Assembly: GCA_018882835.1 (NCBI GenBank) | Contig: VERE01000009.1 | Location: forward strand, 1-64,000 | Direction of reading: 5' to 3' | Length of the DNA stretch: 64,000 nucleotides | Source: Limnohabitans sp. | GTDB lineage: Bacteria > Pseudomonadota > Gammaproteobacteria > Burkholderiales > Burkholderiaceae_C | Part shown: positions 17,804 through 27,320 of the stretch, piece by piece | Layout of the letters: each line of letters starts with the position of its first letter | How positions within the stretch are numbered: position 1 is the first letter of the stretch | The notes under the pieces: model-generated | Told to the model about the DNA's origin: nothing | Database searches by the model: none | The model's input: the letters and a program-made list of their open reading frames with translations, nothing else | Translations under genes and position numbers: made by a program

Positions 17804-18868
17804 ATGGCTCTCGTTTCAATGCGCGAATTGCTGGACCATGCCGCCGCCAATGGCTATGGCATCCCGGCCTTCAACGTCAACAACCTCGAACAAGTCCAGG
17901 CCATCATGGAGGCTGCCAAGGAAACTGGCGCCCCCGTGATCATGCAAGCCAGCGCAGGCGCCCGCAAATACGCTGGCGAGACCTTTTTGAAATACCTGAT
18001 TCAATCGGCGGTCGAGTCCTATCCCGAGATTCCAGTGGTGATGCACCAAGACCACGGCCAAAGCCCCGATGTCTGCCAAGGCGCCATCAACCTCGGCTTC
18101 AGCTCCGTCATGATGGACGGCAGCCTGATGGCCGATGGCAAGACCATTGCCAGCTACGACTACAACGTGGACGTGACCCGCAAGGTTGTGGACATGGCCC
18201 ACCAACTGGGCGTGACCGTGGAAGGCGAGCTGGGCTGCCTTGGGTCTCTGGAAACCATGAAGGGCGACAAGGAAGATGGCCATGGCACCGACGCCACCAT
18301 GACACGTGAGCAATTGCTCACTGACCCGGAACAGGCCGCCGACTTTGTGAAGAAGACACAGCTGGATGCCTTGGCCATTGCCATCGGCACCAGCCATGGC
18401 GCTTACAAATTCACCCGCAAGCCCACCGGCGACATCCTGGCGATTGACCGCATCAAGGAAATCAACCGTCGCATTCCCAACACCCACCTGGTCATGCATG
18501 GCAGCTCCAGCGTGCCCCAAGACCTGCTGGCCAAAATTCGCGAGTTCGGCGGCGACATGAAAGAAACCTACGGCGTGCCGGTCGAGGAAATTCAACACGC
18601 CATCAAGTTCGGCGTGCGCAAGATCAACATCGACACCGACATTCGCTTGGCCATGACTGCGGCCATCCGCGAGTTTTTCGTGAAAAACCCGTCCAAATTT
18701 GACCCGCGCGAATACCTGAAGCCGGCCCGCGAAGCCGCGAAAGCCATCTGCAAGCAGCGCTATCTGGAGTTTGGCTGCGAGGGCCAGGGCGCCAAAATCA
18801 AAGGCGACAGCTTGCAAGTGGTGGCGGGCAAGTACGCCAGCGGCGCGCTGGCACAAGTGGTGAATTAA
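17804..18868 (+). CDS. fba: Fructose-bisphosphate aldolase, class II
   Basis: Zinc-dependent aldolase (354 residues) of glycolysis and gluconeogenesis. The start [20 protein letters not shown] is the canonical N-terminus (ATG 17804, AGGA upstream); the longer track ORF is intergenic. Visible are [12 protein letters not shown], carrying the catalytic Asp and a metal-binding His, [12 protein letters not shown], and the glycine-rich [16 protein letters not shown] and [10 protein letters not shown] segments. This matches the CalvinCycle-type class II aldolase subfamily of betaproteobacteria. Confidence 0.97.
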   Translation: MALVSMRELLDHAAANGYGIPAFNVNNLEQVQAIMEAAKETGAPVIMQASAGARKYAGETFLKYLIQSAVESYPEIPVVMHQDHGQSPDVCQGAINLGFSSVMMDGSLMADGKTIASYDYNVDVTRKVVDMAHQLGVTVEGELGCLGSLETMKGDKEDGHGTDATMTREQLLTDPEQAADFVKKTQLDALAIAIGTSHGAYKFTRKPTGDILAIDRIKEINRRIPNTHLVMHGSSSVPQDLLAKIREFGGDMKETYGVPVEEIQHAIKFGVRKINIDTDIRLAMTAAIREFFVKNPSKFDPREYLKPAREAAKAICKQRYLEFGCEGQGAKIKGDSLQVVAGKYASGALAQVVN

Positions 18869-18892
18869 GTCAGCGCGCAGACGTCCAAGAGC

Positions 18893-18928
18893 GATAATGC
18901 GAGGCCCGTTGAGTGCAACGGGCCTTTT
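18893..18928 (+). terminator. Intrinsic terminator after fba, with a possible purC -10 element just upstream
   Basis: GGCCCGTT-GAGTGC-AACGGGCC (18903-18924) is a perfect 8-bp hairpin, extended by an A-T pair and followed by TTTT. GATAAT at 18893-18898 precedes it. If that acts as a -10 element, purC transcripts would start inside the left arm and escape this hairpin. Confidence 0.8.
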
Positions 18929-18941
18929 GCATTGAGACCCC

Positions 18942-19838
18942 ATGCCCAGCAGCCTTCACACGTCTTCCATCCAGTCTTTGCCCCTGCTTGCCCGGGGCAA
19001 GGTGCGCGACAACTATGCGGTCGGCAGTGACCGCATCTTGATGGTGGCCAGCGATCGGATCAGTGCCTTTGATGTGATCATGGGTGAGCCGATTCCTGGC
19101 AAGGGGCGCTTGCTCACGCAAATGGCGTTGTTCTGGTTTGACAAGCTGGGCCATATCTGCCCCAACCACCTGACTGGCGAGACCCCCGAAAGCGTGGTCA
19201 CACCCGATGAAGTCGCGCAAGTACAGGGGCGTGCCATGCTGGTGAAGCGGCTGCAACCCATTCCGGTGGAGGCGGTGGTACGCGGCTACTTGGCCGGCAG
19301 CGGCTGGCAGGAGTACCAGGCCTCGCGCTCGGTGTGTGGCGTTGCCCTTCCCGAAGGCTTGCGCAATGCCAGCAAACTTCCAGCGCCTATTTTCACGCCT
19401 GCCGCCAAAGCGGCTGTGGGCGAGCATGACGAAAACATCACCTATGAGCGTGTGGTGGAAATGATCGGCCCGAGCCTGGCCGAAAAAATCCGAACCATCA
19501 GCATCGCTTTGTATGAGACCGCGCGTGACATCGCCGCCGAAAAAGGCATCCTCATCGCAGACACCAAGTTCGAGTTTGGCTTGGACTCGCAGGGGACCCT
19601 GGTGCTGATGGACGAGGTGTTGACCCCGGACTCTTCACGCTACTGGCCAGCAGACACCTACCAAGAAGGTGTCAACCCGCCCAGTTTTGACAAACAGTTT
19701 CTGCGCGATTGGCTGGAAACCGCCCAGGTTCAAGGACGGCCGTGGAGCAAATCGCCCCCCGCCCCCCGCTTGCCGCAGTCGGTGATTGAAAGCACCGCCG
19801 CCAAGTACCAGGAAGCCTGGACGCGGCTCCAGGACTGA
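18942..19838 (+). CDS. purC: Phosphoribosylaminoimidazole-succinocarboxamide synthase
   Basis: Purine biosynthesis step joining aspartate to CAIR (298 residues). The N-terminus [14 protein letters not shown] is the nucleotide-binding signature, followed by [19 protein letters not shown] and the DTKFEFGLD and [13 protein letters not shown] motifs. Length fits the longer form typical of betaproteobacteria and yeast. It starts 14 bases after the fba terminator and meets cnoX tail-to-tail with no gap. Confidence 0.97.
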   Translation: MPSSLHTSSIQSLPLLARGKVRDNYAVGSDRILMVASDRISAFDVIMGEPIPGKGRLLTQMALFWFDKLGHICPNHLTGETPESVVTPDEVAQVQGRAMLVKRLQPIPVEAVVRGYLAGSGWQEYQASRSVCGVALPEGLRNASKLPAPIFTPAAKAAVGEHDENITYERVVEMIGPSLAEKIRTISIALYETARDIAAEKGILIADTKFEFGLDSQGTLVLMDEVLTPDSSRYWPADTYQEGVNPPSFDKQFLRDWLETAQVQGRPWSKSPPAPRLPQSVIESTAAKYQEAWTRLQD

Positions 19839-20795
19839 TCAGTTCAGTGCCATGCTGAGCTTGCGGCGGTACTGAGACACCAGCTCCGCCTGAGGGTCCT
19901 GCTGTGCACGGCTGGCGCCAGCCAATTCGATGCCGCCGGCCGTTTTTCCGCTGGCTTCCTCCGAAGCTTTGGGCTTGGGTGGTGTCATCAACTCCAAAAT
20001 CGCCACATAGGTCTTGCGGGGCGCTTGCTCTTGCCAGGCTTTGTCGCGCATGATGATCTCCAGCAACTCATCCATCGCCGCTGGCCATTCGCCGGCCGCC
20101 AGTAACAGCCGGGCTTTGGCAAACCGCGTCTCGAAGTCGCGCTTGTTCTGCGCAATCAGGGCGTCAAACTGTTCCAGCGTCCAGCCACCGCGCTCGTCGG
20201 TGGTGGCAAATTGCAGCGACTGCAACCAGTGCTTCAAGGCATCAAAACGAAGTTGCAGGGGAATTTGCGCCAAGGCAGGCGCAAGCGCGGCCTGGGCTGT
20301 TTCCAGATCCCCCGTGGAAATCAACAACTTGACGTAGTCAAAACGGGCATCGTCATTGGCCGGATTGATGGCCAAGGCCTCCTGCAATTTGCCAAGGGCC
20401 GCTTCGGCATCGCCCGCCGCCATCAATTCTTCGGCTTCGGCGGTTTCCGCTTGCGCAACCAACTCACCCTCCGATGGCAGGTGCTTGTCGAGAAACTCAC
20501 GCACCTTGCCTTCTGGCAAGGCGCCCATGAAGCCGTCCAGCGGCCGCCCGCCCTTCATCAGCACGCAGGTCGGGATGCTGCGAATGCCAAAGGCGCCTGC
20601 CAATTGCTGTTCATCGTCCGAGTTGATCTTGACCAGCTTGAAGCGCCCGCCGTAGTCGGCCTCCAGCTTTTCCAGGACCGGGCCCAAAGACTTGCAGGGG
20701 CCGCACCAGGGCGCCCAGAAATCAACCAAAACAGGCGTCGTCATGGAGGCGGCGACCACTTCGGTCTCAAAATTTTCAACAGTGACATCAATCAT
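19839..20795 (-). CDS. cnoX: Thioredoxin-TPR chaperone, CnoX/YbbN family
   Basis: Two-part protein (318 residues): an N-terminal thioredoxin fold with an intact redox site WCGPC (residues 30-34), then TPR-like helices (ELMAAGDAEAALGKLQEALA, then RFAKARLLLAAGEWPAAMDE). Family members act as holdases protecting proteins from oxidation. E. coli CnoX has lost the canonical CXXC, while this protein keeps it, so it could also reduce disulfides. The predicted start has GGAG upstream. It is divergent from purE. Confidence 0.9.
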   Translation of the reverse strand: MIDVTVENFETEVVAASMTTPVLVDFWAPWCGPCKSLGPVLEKLEADYGGRFKLVKINSDDEQQLAGAFGIRSIPTCVLMKGGRPLDGFMGALPEGKVREFLDKHLPSEGELVAQAETAEAEELMAAGDAEAALGKLQEALAINPANDDARFDYVKLLISTGDLETAQAALAPALAQIPLQLRFDALKHWLQSLQFATTDERGGWTLEQFDALIAQNKRDFETRFAKARLLLAAGEWPAAMDELLEIIMRDKAWQEQAPRKTYVAILELMTPPKPKASEEASGKTAGGIELAGASRAQQDPQAELVSQYRRKLSMALN

Positions 20796-20860
20796 GGGGC
20801 ATAACTCCGGGCGAAACCTTAAAATTCAAGCTTACTCGCAGCCTTTAGCAGGCCCTTCAC

Positions 20861-21355
20861 ATGACCCAACCGCAAGTCGGTGTTGTCATGGGCTCCCAAT
20901 CCGATTGGGACACCCTACAACACGCAACCCTGATTCTCCAGGAATTCCACATCCCCTTTGAAGCGCGTGTGGTTTCGGCGCATCGCATGCCTGACGACAT
21001 GTTTGCCTATGCCGAGGCCGCCGAAGATCGGGGGCTGCGGGCCATCATCGCGGGTGCCGGCGGCGCAGCCCACCTGCCCGGCATGTTGGCTGCGAAAACC
21101 GTGGTGCCCGTTCTGGGCGTTCCGGTCGCGAGCAAACATCTGCAAGGTGTGGACTCGCTACACAGCATTGTGCAAATGCCCAAGGGAATTCCGGTCGCCA
21201 CCTTTGCCATTGGGCAAGCCGGTGCCGCCAATGCTGCCTTGTTTGCCGTGGCTTTGCTGGCCCATGACCAACCCGCGTTGCGTGCGCAGTTGCACGCGTT
21301 TCGCACACGTCAGACCGAGCAGGCCCGCGCCATGCACCTGCCTCCCAAAGCATGA
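20861..21355 (+). CDS. purE: N5-carboxyaminoimidazole ribonucleotide mutase
   Basis: Class I PurE (164 residues), moving the carboxyl group of N5-CAIR to give CAIR. Visible motifs are [13 protein letters not shown], the active-site [18 protein letters not shown] and [12 protein letters not shown]. The stop overlaps the purK start as ATGA. The C-terminus has a short charged extension ([16 protein letters not shown]). Confidence 0.97.
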   Translation: MTQPQVGVVMGSQSDWDTLQHATLILQEFHIPFEARVVSAHRMPDDMFAYAEAAEDRGLRAIIAGAGGAAHLPGMLAAKTVVPVLGVPVASKHLQGVDSLHSIVQMPKGIPVATFAIGQAGAANAALFAVALLAHDQPALRAQLHAFRTRQTEQARAMHLPPKA

Positions 21356-22557
21356 GTGCGTTGCTCCCCCTGCTCCCTGGCCAGACCCTTGGCGTCATGG
21401 GGGGCGGCCAATTGGGTCGCATGTTCGTGCAGTCCGCACAACGCATGGGCTACCGCACGGTAGTGCTCGATCCCGATGCCGATAGCCCCGCCGGACGGGT
21501 CAGCGAGACGCACCTGCAGTTCTCCTATCTGGCGCCAGAAGGCTTGCGCCAGTTGGCAGCGCTGTGCAGCGCCATCACCACTGAGTTCGAGAATGTCCCA
21601 TCGCAAGCTTTGGCCGAGTTGGCACAACATCGACCCGTCGCGCCAGGCGCTGAAGCGGTCGCTATCGCTCAAGACCGGGCACGGGAAAAAGCGCACTTTC
21701 TGAAATGTGGCGTTCCCGTTGCACCCCACCAAGTGATTTCAAATGCCGAGCAAATGGCCAGCGTTCCTGCTTCGCTGTTCCCTGGCATCTTGAAAACCAC
21801 TCGGCTTGGCTACGATGGCAAAGGCCAAATCCGGGTATCGCATGCCAGCGACTTGCCGGCGGCATGGCAAACGCTTCAAGGCAACGCCACAACGCCTGTG
21901 ACTTGCGTGCTTGAAAAAATGTTGCCCCTCGCGGCAGAGTGCTCTGTCATCGTGGCACGCGGCGCCGATGGCCAGCAAGTCCACCTGCCGATTCAGCGCA
22001 ATTTGCACCGCGAAGGCATTCTGGCCCTCACCGAGGTTTTCCCGGGTGGCATCGATGCCATCTTCAGCCAGCAAGCCATTGCCGCAGCCCAGGCCGTGGC
22101 AGCGGGCTTGGACTATGTTGGCGTGTTGTGCGTCGAATTTTTCTTGCTCGCGCCCGGCCCTGACCGAGACGCCTTGGGCCCGCTGGTGGTGAATGAAATG
22201 GCGCCCCGCCCGCACAACAGTGGCCACTACAGCCAGGACGCTTGCGATGTGTCGCAGTTTGAGTTGCAGGTGCGTTGCATGGCGGGCTTGCCATTGACAG
22301 CCCCGCGCCAGCACAGTCCGGCTTTGATGCTGAATCTTTTGGGGGATTTGTGGTTTCGACACGCTGAAGGCGCACCCACAGAGCCCCCTTGGCAGCGCGT
22401 GCTCGCATTGCCCGGGACACACCTGCATCTTTATGGCAAAAGCTCGGCGCGCCGCGGTCGCAAAATGGGTCATTTGAATGTCACCGGCGCCAGCCCCGAA
22501 GCGGTTCGCGCGACAGCGCTGCAAGCCGCAGGCCTGCTGGGCATCGCCCCCTTTTAA
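21352..22557 (+). CDS. purK: N5-carboxyaminoimidazole ribonucleotide synthase
   Basis: ATP-grasp enzyme (401 residues) that makes N5-CAIR from AIR, bicarbonate and ATP, feeding PurE. Motifs are [17 protein letters not shown] at the N-terminus, [17 protein letters not shown] for ATP and [14 protein letters not shown] for metal and catalysis. It is translationally coupled to purE and followed after 5 bases by sua5. Confidence 0.97.
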   Translation: MSALLPLLPGQTLGVMGGGQLGRMFVQSAQRMGYRTVVLDPDADSPAGRVSETHLQFSYLAPEGLRQLAALCSAITTEFENVPSQALAELAQHRPVAPGAEAVAIAQDRAREKAHFLKCGVPVAPHQVISNAEQMASVPASLFPGILKTTRLGYDGKGQIRVSHASDLPAAWQTLQGNATTPVTCVLEKMLPLAAECSVIVARGADGQQVHLPIQRNLHREGILALTEVFPGGIDAIFSQQAIAAAQAVAAGLDYVGVLCVEFFLLAPGPDRDALGPLVVNEMAPRPHNSGHYSQDACDVSQFELQVRCMAGLPLTAPRQHSPALMLNLLGDLWFRHAEGAPTEPPWQRVLALPGTHLHLYGKSSARRGRKMGHLNVTGASPEAVRATALQAAGLLGIAPF

Positions 22558-22562
22558 ACGCC

Positions 22563-23591
22563 ATGATTCTGCCCGGCGACGCACCTGCCTCCATTGACCA
22601 AGCCGCACAAGCTTTGGCAAACGGTGAATTGGTCGGCTTTCCCACAGAGACGGTGTACGGCTTGGGTGCGGATGCCGCCAACGAAACCGCCGTGGCCAAA
22701 ATTTTTGCAGCCAAAGGTCGGCCCAGCGACCACCCTCTGATTGTTCATGTGGCCCATGCGCAGGGCGTGCATGACTTTGCCTGTGATATTCCTGAATTCG
22801 CCAGCCAGCTGATGGCTCAGTGCTGGCCCGGCCCCTTGACCTTGATCTTGCCTCGACGCGAAGGGGTTGGCATGGCCACCGCAGGTGGCCAAAACGCTAT
22901 TGGCATACGCTGCCCCAGTCACCCCGTTGCTTTGGCCTTGTTGAAGGCCGCGCGGGCTTGGGGCGTTTTGGGTGTGTCAGGCCCCAGCGCCAATCGGTTT
23001 GGCCGCGTGAGTCCCACCACAGCGCAGCATGTTGCCAGCGAGTTTGACCCTGGCTTGCTGATTTTGGATGGCGGCCCCTGCCCCGTAGGCATTGAGTCCA
23101 GCATTGTGGACTGCACACGCGAAGTGCCCGTGTTGTTGCGACCGGGGATGTTGTCACAAGCGCAGCTTTCTTTGGCCTGTGGTCAAACAGTTTTGACACA
23201 GGCAGCATATGAAGGCAACGATGCTGTGGGCTCGGCACCCCGGGCCTCCGGCATGTTGGCCTCGCACTATGCCCCGAATGCCAAAGTTCGATTGCTGTCC
23301 CTGCTGGCCATGCAGCAAGCAAGGCCTGGTCCGGGACTCAAGATTGGCATCTGGGCCCGGTCACCGATCAGCCAGCTGCCCCAAGGTGCTTTCGTCCGCG
23401 TCATGCCAAACGACCCTCAGCCTTGTGCCCGTACATTGTTTGCCCAATTGCGTGAATTTGAAGCCCTCGGGGTTGCAGAAATCTGGGTTGAGCCCCCGCC
23501 CATGACGGCCGAATGGGATGGTATCCGCGACCGTTTGGCACGCGCCGCTGTGCCAACACAGGCACAAGCGGACACAAGCTCGTTAAACTAG
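22563..23591 (+). CDS. sua5: L-threonylcarbamoyladenylate synthase, Sua5 type
   Basis: Makes the threonylcarbamoyl-AMP used for the tRNA t6A modification (342 residues). The YrdC-like domain (about residues 10-190) shows GFPTETVYGLGADA and KGRPSDHPLIVHV; the longer Sua5 C-terminal domain follows the linker GMLASHYAPNAKVRLL. Length therefore fits Sua5 rather than the short TsaC. Start at MILPGDAPASID; the track's earlier residues lie in purK. The same pathway appears again at tsaB and rimI about 2.5 kb downstream. Confidence 0.94.
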   Translation: MILPGDAPASIDQAAQALANGELVGFPTETVYGLGADAANETAVAKIFAAKGRPSDHPLIVHVAHAQGVHDFACDIPEFASQLMAQCWPGPLTLILPRREGVGMATAGGQNAIGIRCPSHPVALALLKAARAWGVLGVSGPSANRFGRVSPTTAQHVASEFDPGLLILDGGPCPVGIESSIVDCTREVPVLLRPGMLSQAQLSLACGQTVLTQAAYEGNDAVGSAPRASGMLASHYAPNAKVRLLSLLAMQQARPGPGLKIGIWARSPISQLPQGAFVRVMPNDPQPCARTLFAQLREFEALGVAEIWVEPPPMTAEWDGIRDRLARAAVPTQAQADTSSLN

Positions 23592-23612
23592 TCAGAATTG
23601 TTGGAGATAACG

Positions 23613-24599
23613 ATGGGCAAGAAAATTTGGTGTCAGTGGGCTCAACGCGTGTCCTTGGCCACGGCATTCACACTGTTGGCAGCTTGCGGTTCAAGTTCCA
23701 AATACGACGAATTCATCCCCACTCGCATCATCTCGGCCGGCGATCAACTGAGTTATCTTGGCAATGGCACGCTCACGCCAGCTTACAGTGATCGGTTCAC
23801 CGTGAACAACTTGGCCGGCGGCACGACCACCAACAACTGGGTCTTGCAATTGGCCGCCAGCTATGGTCTGAGCACCGACCTGAGCGCCGCAAACCCGGCC
23901 GTGGTGGGGACCGCAGACCCCGTCTCCAACAAGGTGTCGAACCTCGAAGCCCGAATCGCAACAGTCACGCCTCGCAGTGGTGACATGCTGGTGGTGAACG
24001 GTGGGATGGCAGACATCATTGCCTTGGCGGAAGCCGTCGCAACGGGCGCCAAGACAAGCGCGCAAGCACTTTCAGAGATTGCGACAGCCGGGTCGGATTT
24101 GCAAGCGATCTTGTTACGGCAACTCAGCCATTACAAGAACATTTTGGTCATCAACGCCTATGACCTCAAAGAGAGCCCCTATGCGCGCACCCGTGATCTC
24201 ACAGCTGCTTCACCTGCCATCTCTCAATCATCTTTCCAACAGCTTTTGCATGACATGACCCGTGCTTTCAATACGGCCTTGATCCGTAACGCAGGCACTT
24301 TCACCAGCGGCTCTGGTATTCGTTTGTTTGATGCTGAAACCTTGTTCTTGAACGCCAACCTCTACAACGTTGGCATCACCGCCAGCGGTCTCAGTACGGG
24401 CACCTGCGCCAGTTTTGCGACGTCCACGGGGACAGACAACAACAGCAGTCGCGTCGCTTGTACAACGTCTGCTGCTGCTTTAGTAAATACAAGTTACGAC
24501 ACGAATCTTTATGCAGATACCAAATTTCCAACCCCTGCAGCCCATCGATTTTTAGGTTCACAGGCTTACGCTTTCTTGCGAAGTGTCAAAGGTTGGTGA
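23613..24599 (+). CDS. SGNH/GDSL-like lipoprotein with degenerate catalytic motifs
   Basis: Predicted lipoprotein (328 residues): signal peptide with lipobox LLAAC (Cys25), so it should be membrane-anchored. The fold signature is that of SGNH esterases, but key residues are changed. Block I reads GDQLSYLG (Gln45 where GDSL enzymes have Ser), block III reads GGMAD where GxND is expected, and the final block reads ADTKFPTPAAH where D-x-x-H-P-T is expected (Phe for His). Start at MGKKIWCQW with GGAG upstream. It is likely not an active esterase; perhaps a binding or structural protein. Asn/Thr/Ser-rich composition suits an exported protein. Confidence 0.7.
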   Translation: MGKKIWCQWAQRVSLATAFTLLAACGSSSKYDEFIPTRIISAGDQLSYLGNGTLTPAYSDRFTVNNLAGGTTTNNWVLQLAASYGLSTDLSAANPAVVGTADPVSNKVSNLEARIATVTPRSGDMLVVNGGMADIIALAEAVATGAKTSAQALSEIATAGSDLQAILLRQLSHYKNILVINAYDLKESPYARTRDLTAASPAISQSSFQQLLHDMTRAFNTALIRNAGTFTSGSGIRLFDAETLFLNANLYNVGITASGLSTGTCASFATSTGTDNNSSRVACTTSAAALVNTSYDTNLYADTKFPTPAAHRFLGSQAYAFLRSVKGW

Positions 24600-24606
24600 G
24601 CGATCT

Positions 24607-24648
24607 ATCCCGGGAAACCTGAGGCGCAACAGCTCATCTCCCTGGGAT
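24607..24648. terminator. Stem-loop between the convergent lipoprotein gene and dacB
   Basis: ATCCCGGGA pairs with TCCCTGGGAT (one bulge) and an inner TGAG pairs with CTCA, giving about 13 pairs across 42 bases. It fills the 51-base gap between two converging genes and could serve both strands, but lacks a U-run. Confidence 0.35.
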
Positions 24649-24650
24649 CA

Positions 24651-26075
24651 TCACCGCCCCGCCCAATCCATCAATGCATCCAAAACAGGCCTCCCCGCAG
24701 AAGCCTGCGGGTGATTGACGATGGCCACCAACACCCAACGTTGACCATCCTGCCCGACCACATAGCCCGCCACACCGATCACGTCCCGCAAGCTGCCCGT
24801 TTTCAAATGTGCACGGCTTTGAGTCTGACTGCGCCGCAAGGTACCGTCCTGACCGGCTACCGGCAAAGAGGCCATCAGGTCGGGCATGACGGGAGAGCGC
24901 CACATCACTTGCAGCAAGCGCGCCAGTGCAGCTGGCGTGATGCGCTCCTCTCGGCTGAGTCCTGAACCATTGTCCAAAACCGGAGGGGCCATGGCCACGC
25001 GCTCACGCCACCAGCGGTTCACAATGTCTTGCGAGCTGCCCTGCCTGCCCAGGCCTTGTTGTTGCAGGCTGAGGGTCAGAAAAAGCTGCTGCGCCATCAC
25101 GTTGTTGCTGTATTTGTTGATGTCCCGCACCACCTCGGCCAGCGGTGCCGACTCATGCCAGAAAACCGGTTTGAGTTGGGTCGGAACCACGCCATCGCGC
25201 ACAACGCCGCGCAACTGACCGCCCATTTGCTGCCACATGCCCAAGATCGCACGCGGCGCAAATTGGGTCGGGTCAGCATAGGCCACTGGCCAGAGCTTTT
25301 CACCACATGATGCCGGATAAGCCCCGCTGAATCGCGGCTTCAGAGGGTCAGAAAAGTCTGCCTTGACCGCACTGCGGTAGTCACCACACTCGCCTGGGGT
25401 CAAGGGCAATTGGGAGGGAAATTGAACACCCGACAATGGCGGCTCCGTGTGAATCCGAACCTCTTGGGCGAAGCGATCAGGCACCCAGTGAATGAGCAGC
25501 GACTTGAAATTGATCAGCAAAGCATCCGGCGTCGCGTTGTAGGGCCGCAAGGGCTCACCGTCAAAGCTGCCTGGGTCACGCCATGGAACCTCAAAAGCAG
25601 AGCGGTCCAGAACGATGTCACCTTCAATGCGTTGAATGCCCAGGCCTTGCACCCGGCGCATGAGTTGCCACAATTTCTCCACGCCCAAACGGGGGTCGCC
25701 CTGGCCGCGCAGGTACAGGTTGCCCTGCAAGACCCCGTCACGTACCACCCCCTCCACATACACAGGCGTGCGCCATGTGAACGAGGGGCCCAACAGTTCC
25801 AAGGCCGCACTGGTGGTGACCAACTTCATCAAGGAGGCCGGGTTCACGCTCACATCGGCGCGGTGGCTCAAGCGAGGAGGGGGCGGGTTCTTGCCTCGGC
25901 TTGCTTCTTCTACGGGAAGCACCTGCACGCTCAAAGCCTCGCGCGGCAACTTGCTGCGCGCCAGCGCAGCCGAAACCTCCGCAGGCAACTCGCCTGCCGG
26001 TGCAGCCCACGCCAAGCCACACCCATGCCACAACAGATAAAGCCCTAAAAAGAGGTAATGGCGCGCAGCGGACAT
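24651..26075 (-). CDS. dacB: D-alanyl-D-alanine carboxypeptidase/endopeptidase (PBP4 type)
   Basis: Periplasmic class C low-molecular-weight penicillin-binding protein (474 residues) trimming and hydrolysing peptidoglycan cross-links. A signal peptide ends near LAWAAPAGE. The three active-site motifs are present: SLMK (in NPASLMKL), SNN (in KYSNNVMAQQ) and KTG (in HLKTGSL), with the long insert between the first two that defines PBP4. The start codon is one end of a 32-bp perfect palindrome whose other end is the tsaB start codon. Confidence 0.95.
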   Translation of the reverse strand: MSAARHYLFLGLYLLWHGCGLAWAAPAGELPAEVSAALARSKLPREALSVQVLPVEEASRGKNPPPPRLSHRADVSVNPASLMKLVTTSAALELLGPSFTWRTPVYVEGVVRDGVLQGNLYLRGQGDPRLGVEKLWQLMRRVQGLGIQRIEGDIVLDRSAFEVPWRDPGSFDGEPLRPYNATPDALLINFKSLLIHWVPDRFAQEVRIHTEPPLSGVQFPSQLPLTPGECGDYRSAVKADFSDPLKPRFSGAYPASCGEKLWPVAYADPTQFAPRAILGMWQQMGGQLRGVVRDGVVPTQLKPVFWHESAPLAEVVRDINKYSNNVMAQQLFLTLSLQQQGLGRQGSSQDIVNRWWRERVAMAPPVLDNGSGLSREERITPAALARLLQVMWRSPVMPDLMASLPVAGQDGTLRRSQTQSRAHLKTGSLRDVIGVAGYVVGQDGQRWVLVAIVNHPQASAGRPVLDALMDWAGR

Positions 26076-26104
26076 GCCCAGATTATCCGGATAATCTGGG
26101 CATG
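26073..26104. promoter_or_regulatory. Perfect 32-bp palindrome joining the dacB and tsaB start codons
   Basis: CATGCCCAGATTATCC is followed by its exact reverse complement. The outer ATG on each strand is the start codon of dacB (26075) and tsaB (26102). Each strand contains GATAAT (26082-26087 minus, 26090-26095 plus) ending 6 bases before its ATG, so both genes are predicted to be leaderless and to use mirror-image promoters only 2 bases apart. No Shine-Dalgarno on either side. Confidence 0.85.
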
Positions 26105-26851
26105 CGCCAGACGAGCCCCTCAGCCGTGGCCAGCCTGAACTGGTTGGCCTTCGACACCAGCACCGACGTTTTGTCGGTGGCGGTGCAACGGGGTGCGCAA
26201 ATTTGGCACAGCCATGGACCGGGTGGGGCTCAGGCCTCGGCCACCTTGATCCCCACCGCCCTCGCGTTGCTGACGCAGGCTGGCTTGTCCTGTCAGGCGT
26301 TGAACGCCATTGTGTTTGGCCGCGGTCCGGGCTCTTTCACAGGCTTACGTACGGCATGTGCCGTCGCCCAGGGCCTGGCACATGGGGCCCAAGTGCCCGT
26401 GATGGCGCTGGACACCTTGTTGGCTATCGCGCAAGCCCATCAGCCAGCACCGGGTCAATCGGTGCGGGTGCTGGCCGTGCTGGATGCCCGCATGGGCCAA
26501 CTCTATGCCGCCGCTTACCACTGGCAAGACAACCAATGGCACACCGATCAACCGCCAGGCTTGTACGACCCCGACGACCTTCGACTGCCAGACAGTTGGC
26601 GTGACGACCCCTCGGTGGTGTTGGCGGGCAGCCCCGTGCCTGAACATGCCCAGGCCTTGAGCGTCGCACTTCAGCGACCTTGGCTGTGCCAGGCAACTTC
26701 ACCTTCCGCACTCAATTTGATAGCGCTGGCCCCTGCCGCATGGGCGGCGGGCATGGCCATGCCCGCGCAAGAAGCCTTGCCTTTGTATTTGCGCGACAAG
26801 GTGGCCCAGACCACGGCGGAGCGCGCCGCACTGCAAGATGCCAAAGCTTGA
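26102..26851 (+). CDS. tsaB: tRNA t6A threonylcarbamoyltransferase partner TsaB
   Basis: Partner of TsaD/TsaE in t6A synthesis on tRNAs reading ANN codons (249 residues). The start MRQTSPSAVASLNWLAFDTS gives the ASKHA-type N-terminus (FDTSTDVLSVAV); the family motif FGRGPGSFTGLRTA is clear. The C-terminal half is variable, as usual. The longer track ORF lies over dacB and is not used. It overlaps rimI by 14 bases. Confidence 0.94.
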   Translation: MRQTSPSAVASLNWLAFDTSTDVLSVAVQRGAQIWHSHGPGGAQASATLIPTALALLTQAGLSCQALNAIVFGRGPGSFTGLRTACAVAQGLAHGAQVPVMALDTLLAIAQAHQPAPGQSVRVLAVLDARMGQLYAAAYHWQDNQWHTDQPPGLYDPDDLRLPDSWRDDPSVVLAGSPVPEHAQALSVALQRPWLCQATSPSALNLIALAPAAWAAGMAMPAQEALPLYLRDKVAQTTAERAALQDAKA

Positions 26852-27320
26852 GCCCTTGTCCGGTACACCGGCCCTAGAGGCGCGGTTTGAGGCTTTGACA
26901 GAAAACCAGGTCGAGGCCTGGCTGGACATTGAAAAAGGTGCTTACTCACATCCTTGGACGCGAAAAAATTTTTTGGACTCCCTTACATCTGGCTACAACT
27001 GCCAGGGCTTGTGGGGCGGCGATGAGTTGATCGGCTATTTCGTGGCCATGCTGGGGGTGGAGGAAACCCACTTGCTGAATTTGACGGTGGCGCCGAGCCA
27101 CCAAGGCCAAGGCTGGGCCAAGCTGATGTTGGAGGCGCTGGCGCTTTGGTCTCGGGGCAAAGGCGCCCACTGGCTCTGGCTGGAGGTGCGGGCCAGCAAC
27201 GCCCGGGCCTTGTCGGTGTATGCTGCCCATGGTTTCCGAAGAGTCGGCGACCGCAAAAACTATTACCCCTTGGCCACCGGCAAACGCGAGGATGCCATTG
27301 TGATGAGCCTGCCCCTATGA
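26838..27320 (+). CDS. rimI: Ribosomal protein alanine N-acetyltransferase RimI
   Basis: GNAT acetyltransferase (160 residues) expected to acetylate the N-terminus of ribosomal protein S18. The acetyl-CoA motif is HLLNLTVAPSHQGQGWAKLM, followed by ALSVYAAHGFRRVGDRKNYY. It overlaps tsaB at its 5' end and udg at its 3' end (ATGA). The tsaB-rimI pairing is common in proteobacteria. Confidence 0.93.
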   Translation: MPKLEPLSGTPALEARFEALTENQVEAWLDIEKGAYSHPWTRKNFLDSLTSGYNCQGLWGGDELIGYFVAMLGVEETHLLNLTVAPSHQGQGWAKLMLEALALWSRGKGAHWLWLEVRASNARALSVYAAHGFRRVGDRKNYYPLATGKREDAIVMSLPL

